Below are positions 46,401 through 61,400 of a stretch of 64,000 bases of DNA, piece after piece (positions within the stretch are counted from its first letter, which is position 1; the number at the start of each line of letters is the position of its first letter). The notes beneath the pieces are model-generated. The model made no database searches, was not told the DNA's origin, and worked only from the letters and a program-made list of their open reading frames with translations. The stretch spans positions 424,714-488,713 of the forward strand of contig NZ_BBRD01000001.1 in assembly GCF_000975095.1 (NCBI RefSeq), read 5' to 3'. Made by a program: the position numbers and the translations under genes. This stretch comes from Demequina aestuarii. Lineage in GTDB: Bacteria > Actinomycetota > Actinomycetes > Actinomycetales > Demequinaceae.

Positions 46401-49400
46401 TGTCGAGAGGCCGGTGCGACGGGCGAGCTCTCGCGTCCACTGCATGGCACGCGCCCGCACTTCGTGGGTGTCGAGGAACACGTTCGACATCTTGAGCAGC
46501 ATGGGTCCGAGGCGGTAGCGCTGCGAGCCCCGTTCCTTCACGACCAGCCCGTGCTCTCGCAACGACTGCACGATCCCATGAACGGTCGAGGGCGCCAGAT
46601 CGAGCTCGCGCGCCAGTTCGCTGATGCCCAGGTGACGCGCGCCCTGGAGCGCGTGGAGCACCCGTGCGGCACGGTCGATGGCTTGGATCACGCTCGGGCT
46701 CTTCCACTCCGGTTGACAGGTTCCACTCGCGGAATAGTATTCGATATTGTCGAATAGTGGCCCAATGGTGGGCCAGGCGGTCGTCCTCGACGGCGAGGGC
46801 TCCGCACCCAGAGGAGCGCAGATGCACGTGACAGCACCGCGGTCGACACCGGTCCCGCTCGCCACGTCCTCTCGCTTCACGGCTGTCGCAGCGACGATGT
46901 CGCGACGCCGCCGTCCGCGGCCGCTGCGCCGCCCGACCACACCCCGCGGGCGTGTGCGCCCGCACCTGTCCTAGGGAGTCACGATGAAGAAGCTCATCAA
47001 CGCACCAGAGACCGTCATCGCCGATGCCTTGAGGGGAATCGAGGCTGCGGATTCCTCGGTGCGCATCGACCACCAGCACCGCATCATCTATCGAGCGGAC
47101 CCTAAGCCCGATGGCAAGGTCGCCGTCATCTCCGGTGGTGGCACGGGGCACGAGCCGCTGCACGGTGGCTTCGTGGGCCACGGAATGCTCGATGCCGCGT
47201 GTGCAGGGGAGGTCTTCACCTCGCCCACGCCTGATCAGATGCAGGCGGCCACCAAGGAGGTGGACCGCGGCGCCGGTGTGCTCCACATCGTCAAGAACTA
47301 CACCGGCGACGTCATGAACTTCGAGATGGCCGCCGAGCTCGCTGCGGCCGAGGCGGGCGTCGAGGTCGCCACCGTGGTCACGAACGACGACGTCGCCGTG
47401 CAGGACTCCCTGTACACCGCGGGGCGGCGCGGCGTCGGCGTCACGGTGCTCGTCGAGAAGATCGTGGGCGCCGCGGCCGAGGAGGGCCGCGACCTCGCTG
47501 CAGTGACCGATCTGGCTCACCGCGTCAACGAGGGCGGTCGCTCGATGGGGATGGCGCTCACCAGCTGCACGGTTCCAGCGGCGGGCAAGCCCACCTTCGA
47601 CCTGCCGGACGACCAGATGGAGATCGGCATCGGCATCCATGGCGAGCCCGGCCGTCATCGCGAGCCGCTCGCTCCCGCGAAGGACATCGCGGCGCAGCTG
47701 GTGGAGCCGATCCTCGCGGACACCGACATGTCTGGCCCCGCGATCGTCATGCTCAACGGCATGGGCGGCTCACCGCTGCTGGAGCTCTACCTGATGTACG
47801 GCGAGGTGGCACCCCTCCTGGAGAAGGCGGGAGTGAGGATCGCCCGCACCCTCGTGGGCAACTACATCACGTCGCTGGACATGGCGGGGTGCTCGCTCAC
47901 GGTGCTGAAGGCGGATGACGACATGCTGGCCCTGTGGGATGCGCCGGTGCAGACTGCCGGGCTGCGCTGGGGCCGATAGAAGAACGACGACAGGAGCGAA
48001 GGACGTGGCGGATCAGCTCACTCTGGACATCGCGAAGGACTGGCTCGCCCGGTTCGGCACAGCGGTGCAGGAGCACAAGGCGCACCTGACCGAGTTGGAC
48101 TCCGCGATCGGCGACGCCGACCACGGGTCCAACATGGCGCGCGGCATGACGGCCGTGAACGACGCGGTCGCCGGCAGCGCGCCGGCCGCCCTCGATGAGA
48201 TGTTCAAGTCCGTGGGGATGACCCTGGTCAGTTCCGTGGGCGGAGCGTCGGGACCCCTGTATGGCACGTTCTTCCTCCGATTCGGCGTGGCCGCGGGCGA
48301 GACGGACTCGATCGACGCGGCCGGACTCCTGGCCACGCTGCAGGCGGGGCTGGGCGGGATCACGGACCGCGGCAAGGCCGAGGCCGGTGACAAGACGATG
48401 GTCGACGCGATGGCGCCAGCGCTCGACGCGTTCGCCGCGTCTCTCGCCGACGGCGGAGGGCTGGCTGACGCGGCGCGCGCGGCCGCGACCGCGGCAGCCG
48501 AGGGCCGCGACGCGACCGCGCCGCTCGTGGCACGCAAGGGCCGCGCCAGCTACCTGGGCGAGCGGTCGGTCGGCCACGTCGATCCCGGCGCAGCGTCGAC
48601 CGCCATGCTGTTCGAGGCGCTGGCGGCCTCCGTCACATGAGTCCGCCGTCCCGCGTGGGGATCGTCGTGGTCTCGCACTCGGCTCCGCTGGCCCACGCGG
48701 CCGTCGCTCTCGCGACCGAGATGGTGGCGGAGGACCCGCCTGCAATCGTGGTCGCCGCCGGCACTGCGGACGGCGGCACTGGGACCGATGCGACCGCGGT
48801 GGCCGCGGCGATCGAGGAGGCGGATGAAGGGTCCGGAGTGGTCGCGCTTCTCGACCTGGGGTCGGCGATCATGAGCGCGGAGATGGCGCTCGAGTTCCTG
48901 ACCGGCGACATCGAGGTGCGGTTGGTTCCCGCGCCCTTCGTCGAGGGCCTGGTGGCCGCTGCGGTGCGTGCGGCCGCAGGCGCCGGGATCGACGAGGTGG
49001 CTCGGGAGGCCGCCGATGCGCTGGCGCCCAAGCTCTCTCAGCTCGGTGAGCGTGGCGACCACCGCGATGGAGCGACGCAGGAGGCTCCGGTCGAGAGCGA
49101 CGCGGACGCGCGTGCCACCGCCGTGATCGTGAACGTCGCCGGTCTGCACGCGCGGCCGGCCGCCGCGATCGCGGCCACGGTGGGCAGGCTCGGTGCAGAC
49201 GTGAGGATCGGCGCGGGCGGTCGATGGGCCGATGCCGCCTCTCCCACGTCGCTGGCGATCCTGGCGGCTGCGCCCGGGACCACGGTCGAGATCGTCGGTC
49301 GCGGACCCTCGGCACAGGACGGCGTCGATGCCGTCGTGGCGCTCGTCGAGAGCGGTTTCGGCGAGGAGATCGCAGCCGAGGAGTCGGGTGAGCAGAAGGG

Positions 49401-52400
49401 CTTCACGCCGGACACCGGCGGCGAGGCGCGTTCGGCAGCGGCGGCTCCGCTCTCCGCACCGCTCGGTGTGAGCGCGGGTCGCGTGGTGGGGCCGGTGAGG
49501 CAGGCTGCCGCTCCGGCGCAAGAGCCTCCTGCGCGCATGGTGCCTGAGGCCGAGCGCACGGCCCAAGCCGAGCGCATCGCGCCGGCGTGCGCGCACGTCG
49601 CGCAGCTTCTCAGGGAGACGGCGGCGCGAGTCGACGGAGAGCGCGCGGCTGTCCTCGAGGCCACGGCCGCCATCGCGCTGGATCGTGCGGTGCGGGAGGG
49701 CGCGGAGAGTCGCTGCCGGGAGGGGAGCACCGCAGAGCGTGCGATCTGGCAGGCCGCAGGCGAGATCGCGGTCGCGCTGCGGGAGGCCGGCGGCGTGATC
49801 GCGGAGCGCGCCACCGACGTGCTCGATGTGCGCGATCGCGTGATCGCGGTGCTCGAGGGGCGCGAGCTGGAGGCTGCTCGCACGGTCGACCCACACGTGC
49901 TGGTCGCCGTCGATCTCGCTCCCGCTGACACCGTCGAGCTCGACCCGTCGACGTGCCTGGCGCTCGTCACCGAACGTGGTGCCCCCACGTCTCACACCGC
50001 GATCATCGCCAGGGAGCTGGGGATTCCTGCGGTGGTGGGTGCGAGTGGCGCCACCACCATTCCCGACGGCACCGAGGTGATGGTGGACGGCGGCACGGGC
50101 GAGTTCGTGATCGAACCGGATCGAGCGCAGCGGGCGACGGTGCGCGAGCGGATCGTTCCCGAGCCGCTGGAGGCAGCCGGAGCGACCGCTGACGGCGCCG
50201 CCGTGGCGCTCCTGGCGAACATCGCTGGAGCACACGAGGCGCGGGAGGCGGCCTCGTGGGGAGCGGAGGGCGTCGGTCTGCTGCGCACCGAGCTCGCGTT
50301 CCTCGGTCGAGCCGATGAGCCCTCAGTCGAGCAGCAGACGCGCGAGTACGGCGAGGTGCTCGCGGCGTTCCCGCAGAAGCGTGTCGTGATCCGCACCCTC
50401 GATGCCGGTTCAGACAAGCCGGTGCCCTACCTGCCTCTCGCGGCCGAGCCGAACCCGGCGCTGGGCGTGCGAGGGTTCCGCACCGCCACCGTCCACCCCG
50501 ACCTGCTGGCCCGTCAGCTGGACGCGATCGTCGCCGCGATCACCGGAGGCGACGCGCAGACCTGGGTGATGGCACCCATGATCACCACGCCGGACGAGGC
50601 CGCAGAATTCGCGTCGCTCGCCCGCGCCGCGGGGATCGGGCAGGTCGGTGTGATGATCGAGACTCCCGCGGCAGCCGTGATGGCGGGCCAGGTAGCCGCC
50701 GAGGTGGACTTCATGTCGATCGGCACCAACGACCTCGCTCAATACGTGATGGCGGCCGACCGCCAGTCGACGGACCTCGCTCACCTGACCGACCCGTGGC
50801 AGCCAGCGGTGCTGGCCATGATCGCCGAGGTGGGTCGAGCGGGAGAAGCCGCGGGGATCCCCGTGGGCGTGTGTGGCGAGGCGGCGTCGATGCCGGACCT
50901 CGCTCCCGTGCTCGTGGGCCTCGGCATCAGCAGCCTGTCGATGGCGCCGCGCGCGCTCGGACCCGTGGCGGCGTCTCTTGCCGCTGCCTCTCTCGAGACG
51001 TGCCGAGAGGCGGCGAGGGCAGTCGTCGGCGCGCGCTCGTCATCGCAGGCGCGTGCCGACGCAGCACAGCGCCTCGGCGCGTGAGCCGCCGCCCGTCTCG
51101 CGCGGGTGGTGTCCGCCGCGCGCGATAGCCTCGCAGGTGGACGCGGCAGCATGCGGCCGCACAGCGAGAACGAACAATCCGAACGAGGAGTGCAGATGAG
51201 AATCGCATCGGTGAATGTCAACGGCGTGCGCGCCGCCGCACGCAAGGGCATGGGCGACTGGCTCGCGCAGTCCGCTCCCGATGTGGTGTGCCTCCAGGAG
51301 GTGCGGGCCCCGCTCGACATCACCGCTCCGCTCGTGGGTGCGGAATGGCACGTGGTCGAGCAGGCATGCGAGATCAAGGGCCGGGCGGGCGTGGCCATCG
51401 CTTCGCGGTCCGCACTCACCGATGTTCTCGCCGGGGTCGACGCGCTCGGCGGCATCATGGATGAGCCGGTCCACACCGGCCGGTGGATCGAGGCGACCGT
51501 GGAGTCGCCCTCAGGCCCCGTGCGCGTGGTCTCGACCTACCAGCACTCCGGCACCGCAGGCACGCCGTCGATGGACGACAAGTACGCGCTGCTCGACGCC
51601 TCCACTGAGCGCATGGCGGCGCTCCGCGAGCAGTACGACCGCGTGGTCGTGATGGGTGACATCAACATCGCCCACACGGAGCGCGACATCAAGAACTGGA
51701 AGGGCAACCTCAAGTCGGCTGGCTTCCTGCCGGAGGAGCGGGCCTACCTGGATCGCTGGGCCGAGGCCGGATGGGTGGACGTCCACCGCACTCTGGCAGG
51801 CGACCGCGAAGGCCCATACACGTGGTGGTCGATGCGCGGCAAGGCGTTCGACAACGACGCAGGCTGGCGCATCGACTACCACTACGCGTCCCCGGCGCTC
51901 GCCGACACGGCGACCGATGCACGGGTGGACCGGCAGGAGTCCTGGGATGCGCGCTGGACGGATCACGCGCCGCTCGTCGTCGACTACGCGCTCTAGGCGC
52001 GACGCCCGCCCCTGCTGCGCGAGGAGCTCCTGAGGCGACTCGGCGAGGTCGCTCGCCTGCCCGGCGTAGCATGGGCGTACACGACGCTCCAGGAGGACTT
52101 GTCATGGCCGACACCACGCCCGAGCCGACGGCTCCCGAGCCCGGGGATGGCACGGCGCCGAAGCCGGCTGCCCGCAAGAAGGCCCCCGCCCGAAAGCCGG
52201 CAGCGAAGCGAGCGCCAGCGTCGCGCACGAGCGCACGGGCATCGTCATCGCCTGCTCAGTCCGAGGCCGCCAGAGCGCCAGAGGTGACGGCGACCCGTGA
52301 CACGGAGCCCGCGCCCGCATCGGCCGCCGCGGATGACGTGCACCCGGAGCCCGCTCCACACGACGGCGCTCGCCGCGACCACTCGATCCTCGACTCCGTG

Positions 52401-55400
52401 CGCGCGAACCCGATGGGTCCGCTGACCGCCGGCCTGATCGTCGCGATCGCCGTGGGGCTGCTGTTGTCGGTGCTCGTGCCGAACGACCCCTCGGCGCTGG
52501 CGATGGTGATTCTCGGCACGCTGCTCGCGGCGGCCGTCGGGTTCGCGGTGCGCTACCTGTCCGCCCCCGCCGAGCGCGGGCTGCGACGCCAGGTGGAGGC
52601 GCTCATCGCCACAGCTGTCGGCGTCCACCTGATGTCCGTGACGGGCACCGTCGGCGGTGAGATCCCGTTGCTCTCGGACCTGGGCGCCGCTGGCCCCGGC
52701 TTCAACGAGGCGCTGCTGGTCGCCTTCGCCACCCCTGCGGTCTCGACGGGCGCGCTGCTCGCAGGTCTCACCGCGGCGATCATCGTGGGCTGGGCCCGCT
52801 CGCACGACCGCTGAGGCATGCGGGGGTCGCGCTGACGTCAGTGCGTCTCACGACCTGCTGCGAGCGAGAGCGCCGTGGCGGTCAACGTGAGACGGGCGTG
52901 ACTCCCAGCGACTTCCCGGCCAGTCCGCGCTTGCGAGCCCCGAGCGTGCGTGCCATGCCGATGAGTGCCTGCGACGCCACCGACTCGGGGTCCGAGATGA
53001 CCACGGGGGTGCCGCTGTCGCCAGCCTCGCGGGCGGTGATGTCGAGCGGGACCTGACCCAGCAGCGGCACCGATGTGCCCAGGGTCTTCGAGAGGCGATC
53101 CGCGACGATCTGGCCGCCGCCCTCGCCGAACAGGGGCAGCCGTGATCCGTCGGGCTGCTCGAGCCACGACATGTTCTCGATGACGCCCACCACGCTCTGC
53201 GAGGTCTGGGTCGCGATCGACCCCGCGCGCTCGGCGACTCCTGACGCGGCCGCCTGCGGGGTGGTGACGACGACGAGTTCGGCGTGGGGGAGCAGCTGGG
53301 CCACCGAGATGGCGATGTCGCCGGTGCCGGGGGGAAGGTCGAGCAGCAGCACGTCGAGGTCGCCCCAGTAGACGTCCGCGAGGAACTGTTCGATCGCCCG
53401 ATGCAGCATGGGTCCGCGCCACACGACGGGCTGGCCTTCGGGCACGAACATGCCGATCGACACGGCCTTGACCTCGTGCGCGATGGGCGGCAGCAGCATG
53501 TCGTCGAGGCGCGTGGGCTGGCCCTCGACGCCGAGCATGCCGGGGATGGAGAAGCCGAAGATGTCCGCGTCCAACACGCCCACCTTGAGGCCGTCGGCGG
53601 CCATGGCGGCGGCGAGGTTGGCGGTCACGGTCGACTTGCCCACCCCGCCCTTGCCCGAGGCGATCGCGTAGATGCGCGTCATGTTGCCGGGCTTGGTGAA
53701 CTGGATCACGGGTTCGGGCTTGCCGCCGCGGAGCTTGGAGCGCAGCTCGAGGCGCTGCTCCTCGCTCATCACGCCCAGCTCGATGCGCACCTCGGTGACC
53801 CCGGAGACCTTGGCGGCGGCGCCCTTGACGTCGTCCGTGATGCGCTCCTTCATGGGGCACCCAGCCGTGGTGAGGTCGATGCCGATCAGGGCGATGCTGC
53901 CGTCCAGATCGACCGAGCGCACCATCCCGATCTCAGTGATGGGGCGGCGGATCTCGGGGTCGATCACCTTCGAGAGGGCGTCGCGGAGCTGGGTCTCGGT
54001 AGGCATTGTTCCATCGTAGGCGCTGTGCGCGAGGGCACGGCACGGCCGATGCGGGGGGATCGGCACACTCGGACCGCTCCCAGGCCTTGTGGTCGGCGGG
54101 CAGCGCGTGCCACTCTGGGCGCGTCATCGGTGGCACCGCTGACGGGAGGGCCTCGTGGCCGACAATCCGACGTACTACCCCGATGGTGCGCATGCCGCGC
54201 CGCGACGGGATTCCGCAGTGCCGGAGTGGCTGAGGCTCGCGAGCGCGCTCGACCCGCTCGCCCCAGGCGCTGACGGCTTCGCGTCGACCGCGCTCGCCGA
54301 CGACCGTGACTCGGCCCCGGCATCGGCCGGAGGCCGGCATCGAGCGACACGCATGGCCGCAGCCATCCTCGTGCTCGTCGGGTGCGCCCTGGTGGGCGTG
54401 ATCGCAGAGACGGGGGTCTTCGTGAGGGGCGTCTCACTCGCTGCGGCGGTCGCCACGGCGTGGTGGGCGGGCGTCACGGTCCGGGTTCGCCGCCGCTGAC
54501 GCGGGCCGGTCGCACCGACGACGTCGTGCGTGACGTCAGCGCCTGCGGTCGTCCCCGGCGTTCTTGTCGAGATCCTGGAGGTCCTCGAGCAGCGACCGCA
54601 GCTCGGAACGCACGAAGTCGCGCGTGGCGGTCTCGTTGATCGCCTGCCGCAGCGAGGCGACCTCGCGCGCCAGGTACTCGGTGTCTGCGAGGGATCGCTC
54701 GGCGCGCTGGCGGTCCTGCTCGGCGGAGACGCGGTCCCGGTCGTCCTGCCGATTCTGCGCCAGCAGGATGAGCGGCGCCGCATACGAGGCCTGGAGCGAC
54801 AGCATCAGCGTGAGCGCGGTGTAGCCATTGGCGGCGTTGTCGAACCGCAGTCCCTCGGGGGCCCAGGTGTTCCAGATGAGCCACACGATGACGAACACCG
54901 TGAGGTACACCAGGAATCTGGGCGTGCCCAGGAACCGGGCGATGCCCTCGGAGATCGCGCCGAACCTGTCGGATTTGCGGGGACGGCGCAGCCCGAACCG
55001 ATGGTTCTCGGCCTTGGGGCGGTCGAGACGGTCGGCCACTTACGCCACCCCCGGCTTCTCTGAGTCGTCGAGGTGCTCATCCACGTGTTCGCGCCAGTCG
55101 CGGGGCAGCAGGTGGTCGAGCACGTCGTCGATCGAGATGGCGCCCAGGAGACGGTGGTCCTCGTCGACGACCGGCAGCGCGAGGATGTCGTACGCGGCCA
55201 TGCGTCGCGAGACCTCCGCCAGGGAATCCTGCGCCCCCAGCGGCTCGATGGCGGGGTCCACGTAGGATCCGATGAGCTCGTGTGGCGCCTCGCGCAGCAG
55301 GCGCTGAAGATGCACCAGGCCGATGTAGCGGCCGGTCGGCGTCTCGAGGGGCGGCCTCACCACGAACACCATGGAGGCGAGCGCGGGCGGCATCTCCTGC

Positions 55401-58400
55401 TTGCGCACCAGGGACAGGCAGCTCGCGACGGAGGTCTCGGGGCCCACGATCACCGGCTCGGTGGTCATCAGTCCGCCGGCCGTGTCGTCCTCGTAGCCGA
55501 GCAGCTGACGCACCTGCTCCGCGTCCTCGGGCTCCATGAGCTGAAGCAGCGCCTGCGCCTGCGCGGCGGGCAGGTCGCCCAGCAGGTCGGCGGCGTCGTC
55601 GCGGTCCATCGCCTCGAGGACGTCCGCGGCTCGGTCCGACTGCAGGGTGCCGAGCAGGGCGATCTGCTCGTCCTCGGGGAGCTCTTCGAGGACGTCGGCA
55701 AGTCGCTCGTCGTCGAGCGCTGCGGCGATCTCCGCTGAGCGTTCGGGGGACATCTCCATGAGCGCCGCCGCGAGATCGGCGGGCTTGTGGTCGGCGAAGG
55801 TCTGGATCACGAGGTGCGCTCCCTGGACCTCGTCGCGCCTCATCAGTCCCGTGACCTCGTCGATCTCGACCACGACCGCCTCGCCGCGCCGGGAGAACCC
55901 GAGCACGCCCTTGCGCCTCGCGGCCTTGCGCACATAGAGCTTCGACACCGCCCACGTGCCGCCGCGCATCGGCTCGATGGCGACGTCCTCGATGAGGGCC
56001 TTGTCGCCGCCGTCCTTGAGGGTGACGGACCGCTCGAACAGTTCAGCGATGGCGAGGGTCTCCGACGCGCGCGCCTTGAATCGGCGCAGGTTCAGGACGC
56101 CAGTGCAGATCACCTGTCCCGGCACGATCGATGTCACGCGCGTCAGGGGCAGGAACACGCGGCGCCGTCCTGGCACCTCGACCACGAGGCCCACGGCCAC
56201 CGGCGCGGCGCTCCGGCGCAGCAGGATCACGACGTCGCGCACCCGGCCCACGGCGTCCCCGATGGGGTCGAAGACGGTCGTGCCCGCGAGGCGCGCGACG
56301 TAGACCCGCTCGGCTGAGGTGCTCATGGCCACAGCCTAACGGCGCGCATGCCCGCCCGAGGCGAGCCCGGGCGGGCGCCGCGACGTCAGCCGCGCACCGC
56401 TCGCCAGCACCTCAGCATCGCGGTCGCAGAGGCGTCCACATCGTCTCGTGTGGTCGCGGCGTCGGAGACCGAGATGCGCATCGCGGCGCGTCCCTTCCAG
56501 ACCGACGAGCCGGCCCACGCCGTGCCGTCCTCCTGAAGCGCGGCGGTCACCGCCGCCGTCTCGTGCTCATCGCCGAAGGCCACCAGCACCTGGTTGAGAG
56601 CGACCGGCGCGAGCAGCTCAGCCCCGCCGGCCGTCAGCAGCTCGGCGAAGCGCTGCGCGTGCGCGCACGAGCGCTCGATGAGCTCTGCGAGTCCGTCTCG
56701 TCCGTGAGACGCGAGCATCGCCCACGTCTCCACGGCGCGGGCGCGCTGAGACATCTGGATGCCGCGGTGCATGGGGGAGTCGTGAGCGGCGCTCAGGTAC
56801 GCCGCCGTGCCCGCCATCGCACGCTCGAGGTCGCGTGGATCGCGCACCGCCACGAACCCGGAGTCGTAGGGGACATTGAGCCACTTGTGGGCATCGGTCG
56901 CCCACGAGTCGGCTCGTTCGACGCCTCGCACCTGGGCGCGCAGCTGGGGCGAAGCCGCCGCCCACAGTCCGAACGCGCCGTCCACGTGGACCCACCCGCC
57001 GCGCTCGCGCACGCCGGGGATGATCGCCTCGAAGGGATCGGACGCGCCAGTATTGACGTTGCCAGCCTGCAGCAGCACCAGGGTGAGGTGATCGGTGTCC
57101 TGGGGGAAGGCCTCGGCGATGATCGCGCCGGTGCCGTCGGTGGGCACGCGCTCGATCTGCGCCTCGCCGAACCCTGCGAGCCGGAGCGCCTTGAGCACGG
57201 ACAGGTGCGCCTCCTCTCCGACGATGATGCGCAGGGCCGGGGCGCCGGCGAGACCGTCTCTTCCGACGTCCCGGCCCTGGCGTGCGTAGAGCGCGTCGCG
57301 AGCGGCGATGATGCCGGTGAGGTTCGCGACCGTCGCTCCCGCATTGAACGCGCCGGCGGCCGTGGAGGGCAGGCCGAGCGCGTCGATCACCCAACCGCGA
57401 GCGACCTCGTCGAGGACGGCTGCGGCGGGCGACATGATGGTGCCTCCCACATTCTGGTCCCACGCGCCCGCAAGGATCGACGCGGCGTGGGCGGCGGGAT
57501 CGGTGCCGCCATTGACGAAGCCGAAGTACCGGCCGTGAGTGGACACGACGGTCGCAGGTGAGCCGAAGGCGTCGAGCTCCGCGAGCACGTCGCGGGCCGG
57601 GATCGGCTCGTCCTGCAGGGGCCGACGGAAGGCGTCGAGTGCTGCGACCGCCTCGGCGGTCGGGTGCACCGGACGGTGGGAGGCGCCGGCGACATACGAG
57701 CCGGCACGCCGAGCCGCCTCGGTGATGAGGCTGATGCGCTCGCGGGATCGCCCGAGGGACTGCGGGTTCGTGTGGACGTGCAAGAGGGGATCGGTGGTGG
57801 TCATGCCATCAAGCCTGGCCGTACTGGACCCCCGATGAAAGAGCCAGTGTGTGACCAGGTGGCTCTTGTCGTGAGGTGCCAGTTTCGGGTGGAATGGCTC
57901 CATGCGCACCACAGCAGATCAGCTCCGCGACGTCCTCGACCACTGGCAGTCCGGCACCGGGCCCCTCTACGCCCAGCTCGCCGACGCGATCGTCTCCCTC
58001 GCGGAGGCAGGGTCGCTCGACTACGGGACCAAGCTCCCGTCGGAGCGCGCCCTCGCGACCAGCCTTCATCTGTCTCGCAATACGGTGACCGCGGCGTACC
58101 AGCGTCTGCGCGACGAGGAGTGGCTCGAGGTGCGCGCCGGCGCCGCGCCCACCCTCGGATCGCGCGCCCGGGGACTGGACGCGATGAGCGACGAGGACCG
58201 CTTCGCCAGGATTCTTCCGACGGGGCGCGCGCCGCTCGTGAGCCTCAGCTCCGCGTGCCCGCCGCCAGCGCCCATCGTCACCGAGGCGCTTCGCGACCCG
58301 GGCGCGATGCTCGATGGGGTGCCGGCCCTCGGCACCGGGTACGCGGCCATCGGCGACCCCGAGCTGGTGGCCGCAATCGTCGACCACCTCCGGTCGCGCG

Positions 58401-61400
58401 GCATCGCCGCCGAGCCGGACGAGGTGGTCGTCACCGCGGGCGGGCAGCAGGCGCTCTGGCTTGCGATCACCGCGGTCGCCGGGCCTCAGTGCCCGGTGGC
58501 GCTTGAGTCCGTGACGTACCCGGGGGTGTTCGACGCCATCTCCGCTGCCGGATCCCGACCGCTCGCCCTGCCCATGACGTCGGCAGGCCTCGACGTCACG
58601 GCATCCGCGAAGCTGCTGCGGGCCGCTCGCCCCGACGTCGCCTACGTCACCACCTTCCACAACCCCACCGGCACCGCGATGCCGGAGGAGGATGCCGCGC
58701 GGCTCGTCGCCGCCGCATCGGCCGTGGGCACCACCGTGATCGACGACCGCATCACGGGAGACCTCGTCCTCGACGGTCAGGCGCGGCCCCCGCTCGCCAC
58801 GCACTCCGGCGGCGAGAACGTCATCACCATCGGGGGCTTGAGCAAAGTGTTCTGGGGCGGCATGCGCATCGGCTGGCTGCACACGAACGCGACGCTGGCC
58901 GCGCAGCTGCGCCACCGCAAGGCCGCCATGGACCTCGGCAGCCCGGCGCTGTTCCAACGCCTCGCCACCCGGTTCCTCACCGAGCACTACGACGAGACCG
59001 TACGGTGGCGCATCGGGTCCATGCGTGAGTCGCTCGCGGCGACCGTCGAGGCGATCGACGAGCACGGTCTGGACTGGCGGTTCACGCAGCCGCAAGGTGG
59101 TCCGTGCCTGTGGGTCGAGCTGCCGGACGGTGGGGTCGAGCGCTTCGCGTCTCGAGCGGCCGATGCCGGAGTGCCCGTGGCCCCTGCGTCGGCCTTCGAG
59201 GTGGTGGCCGGCGCGGCCGGCGCGCACTTCCGGCTTCCTTTCTACCTGCCGCCGGAGGACATGCGCCTGGGCGTGAAGGTGCTCGCCGAGCGAGCGGCGT
59301 AGAGCACTGCGCGGGCTGGTGCTGCGCCCTGGTGGGACATGGGTGCCACCATCGGCTCGAATGTGGCACCCATGTCCCGCCAGGACGACCTAGGCGGAGG
59401 CGGTCAGCCTCACCGACTCGACCCGCGCATCGGCGCTCATGGCACTGTGCGCCACGATGACCTCGTCGGCGCCCACCTCCCTCGCGAACGTGTCGAGCCA
59501 CGCGTCCACCTCGTCGCCGGTGCCGATGGCGGTATAGCGCATCATGTCCGCCAACTGCTGGCCCTGAGGCGTCGCCAGGAACGCGTCGATCTCGTCGTCC
59601 GAGTACTCGCGTGCCTGAGCGCCACGCTGGATCATGCCGCGCACGCGCCAGCGGCGCGCATGCGTGAACTGCTCGCGCGCATCGGCCTCATCCGCAGCAG
59701 CGAAGACGTTCGCTCCGGCGATCACGTATGGCTCGGCCCGCTGCTCCGACGGCTGGAAGCCCGCGCGGTAGGCGGCAACCGCATCGTGCAGCGCGGCGGG
59801 TGCGAAGTGGGAGGCGAACGCGTAGGGCAGGCCCAACTGAGCCGCGAGCTGCGCGCCGAAGAGTGATGATCCGAGAATGTACAACGGCACGTGGGTGCCC
59901 TTCCCTGGCGTGGCGACGACGCCGTGGACGCGCGACTCGTCGCTCAGGTAGCCCTGCAGCTCGAGCACGTCCTGGGGGAACCGGTCCGATGCGGCGGGGT
60001 CTCTGCGCAGGGCCCCGAACACGGCGCGGTCGCCACCGGGCGCGCGCCCGAGCCCGAGATCGATGCGACCGGGGTGGAGCTCGGCGAGTGTGCCGAACTG
60101 CTCGGCGATCGCGAGCGGCGAGTGGTTGGGCAGCATCACGCCACCGGCGCCCAGGCGGATCGACTCGGTGTGCGCCGCGATGTGGGCGATCAGCACGCTC
60201 GTGGCCGACGAGGCGATGCGCTCCATGTTGTGGTGCTCGGCGTACCAGACGCGCTCGTATCCGGCGGCCTCCGCGGCCTGGGCCAAGGCCACTGAGTGGC
60301 GGAAGGAATCGGCGGCGGCTTCGCCCGGCGCGATGGGCGCGAGGTCGAGGATGGACAGGCGTACGGACATGGATCTCCAGCGTGAGCGGTGGGGTTGCTT
60401 TGGTGCCAACGCCGAACCCCCGGCGGGTATGCCCGGTGAGTCGGCGCATCGGCCGCCGGTCAGCGCGGCGCGGAGCCGCCCACGGGCTCGGACTCGGGGT
60501 CGGGCGTCGCTGCGGACTCCCTCGCGCGCATGATCCGCGACGTGAGGAGGTGGATCGCCATGGCCAGCGCGAAGGCCCCCGCGAACAGCGCCAGCGCCAT
60601 CACCGGGTTCTCCATGAGGGTGGGGTCGACCACCATGACGGCCGCGAGCACCAGCATGGTGACGCCGGCGAACAGCTTCAGCAGCTCGCCGTGCTTGTCC
60701 TGGAGCTTGGTGGCGCGCATCGTGAACACGGCGATGCCGAAGATGATCAGCTCGTCGAGGAGGAACGGGACCATGTAGGCGACGAACAACCCGGCCGTCT
60801 CCGCCATCCCCACGCCGTTGGCCTGCAGCATCCCGGTCCACAGCACGGGGAACCCGGCGGTGCAGGGAGTCTCCAGCAGCGACACCCCCACCGCGAGCAC
60901 GGTGGTCGCGCCCAGGGCGGGCAGGAGCGCCTTCGTGCCGGCGACCTCGCGCATGCGCCTGTAGATGCCGGGCTTGTCCTCCTTGCGGATCGTGAAGGAC
61001 AGGCCCTTGCCGAACGCGAAGTAGTCCTTGACCGACACGATGCCGAACAAGCCCGCGACGATCGCGACCGCGATCTGAATCCACCCCATGAACCCCACGA
61101 CCGCGAGAGCCGAGTAGAACGCCGCCATGTACATCGCGTACATGATCGCGGTGACCGTCAGGAACGTGGCGCCGATCGCGAGCACGCGGGGGCGCGACCG
61201 GGTGCGCAGCACGATGGCCAGCAGGATCGACAGCACCCACAGCGAGCAGGGGTTGATGCCGTCCACGAAGCCGATCACGATGGTGGAGAACAGCAGCGAG
61301 TCGGCGCCGATCGAGACGTCGCCGACGAGCGGGACCTCGATCGTGGTCTCGGGCGGTTCGGAACTGCACAGCCCTTCGTCCTCCGAGCACGTGCCGGCGC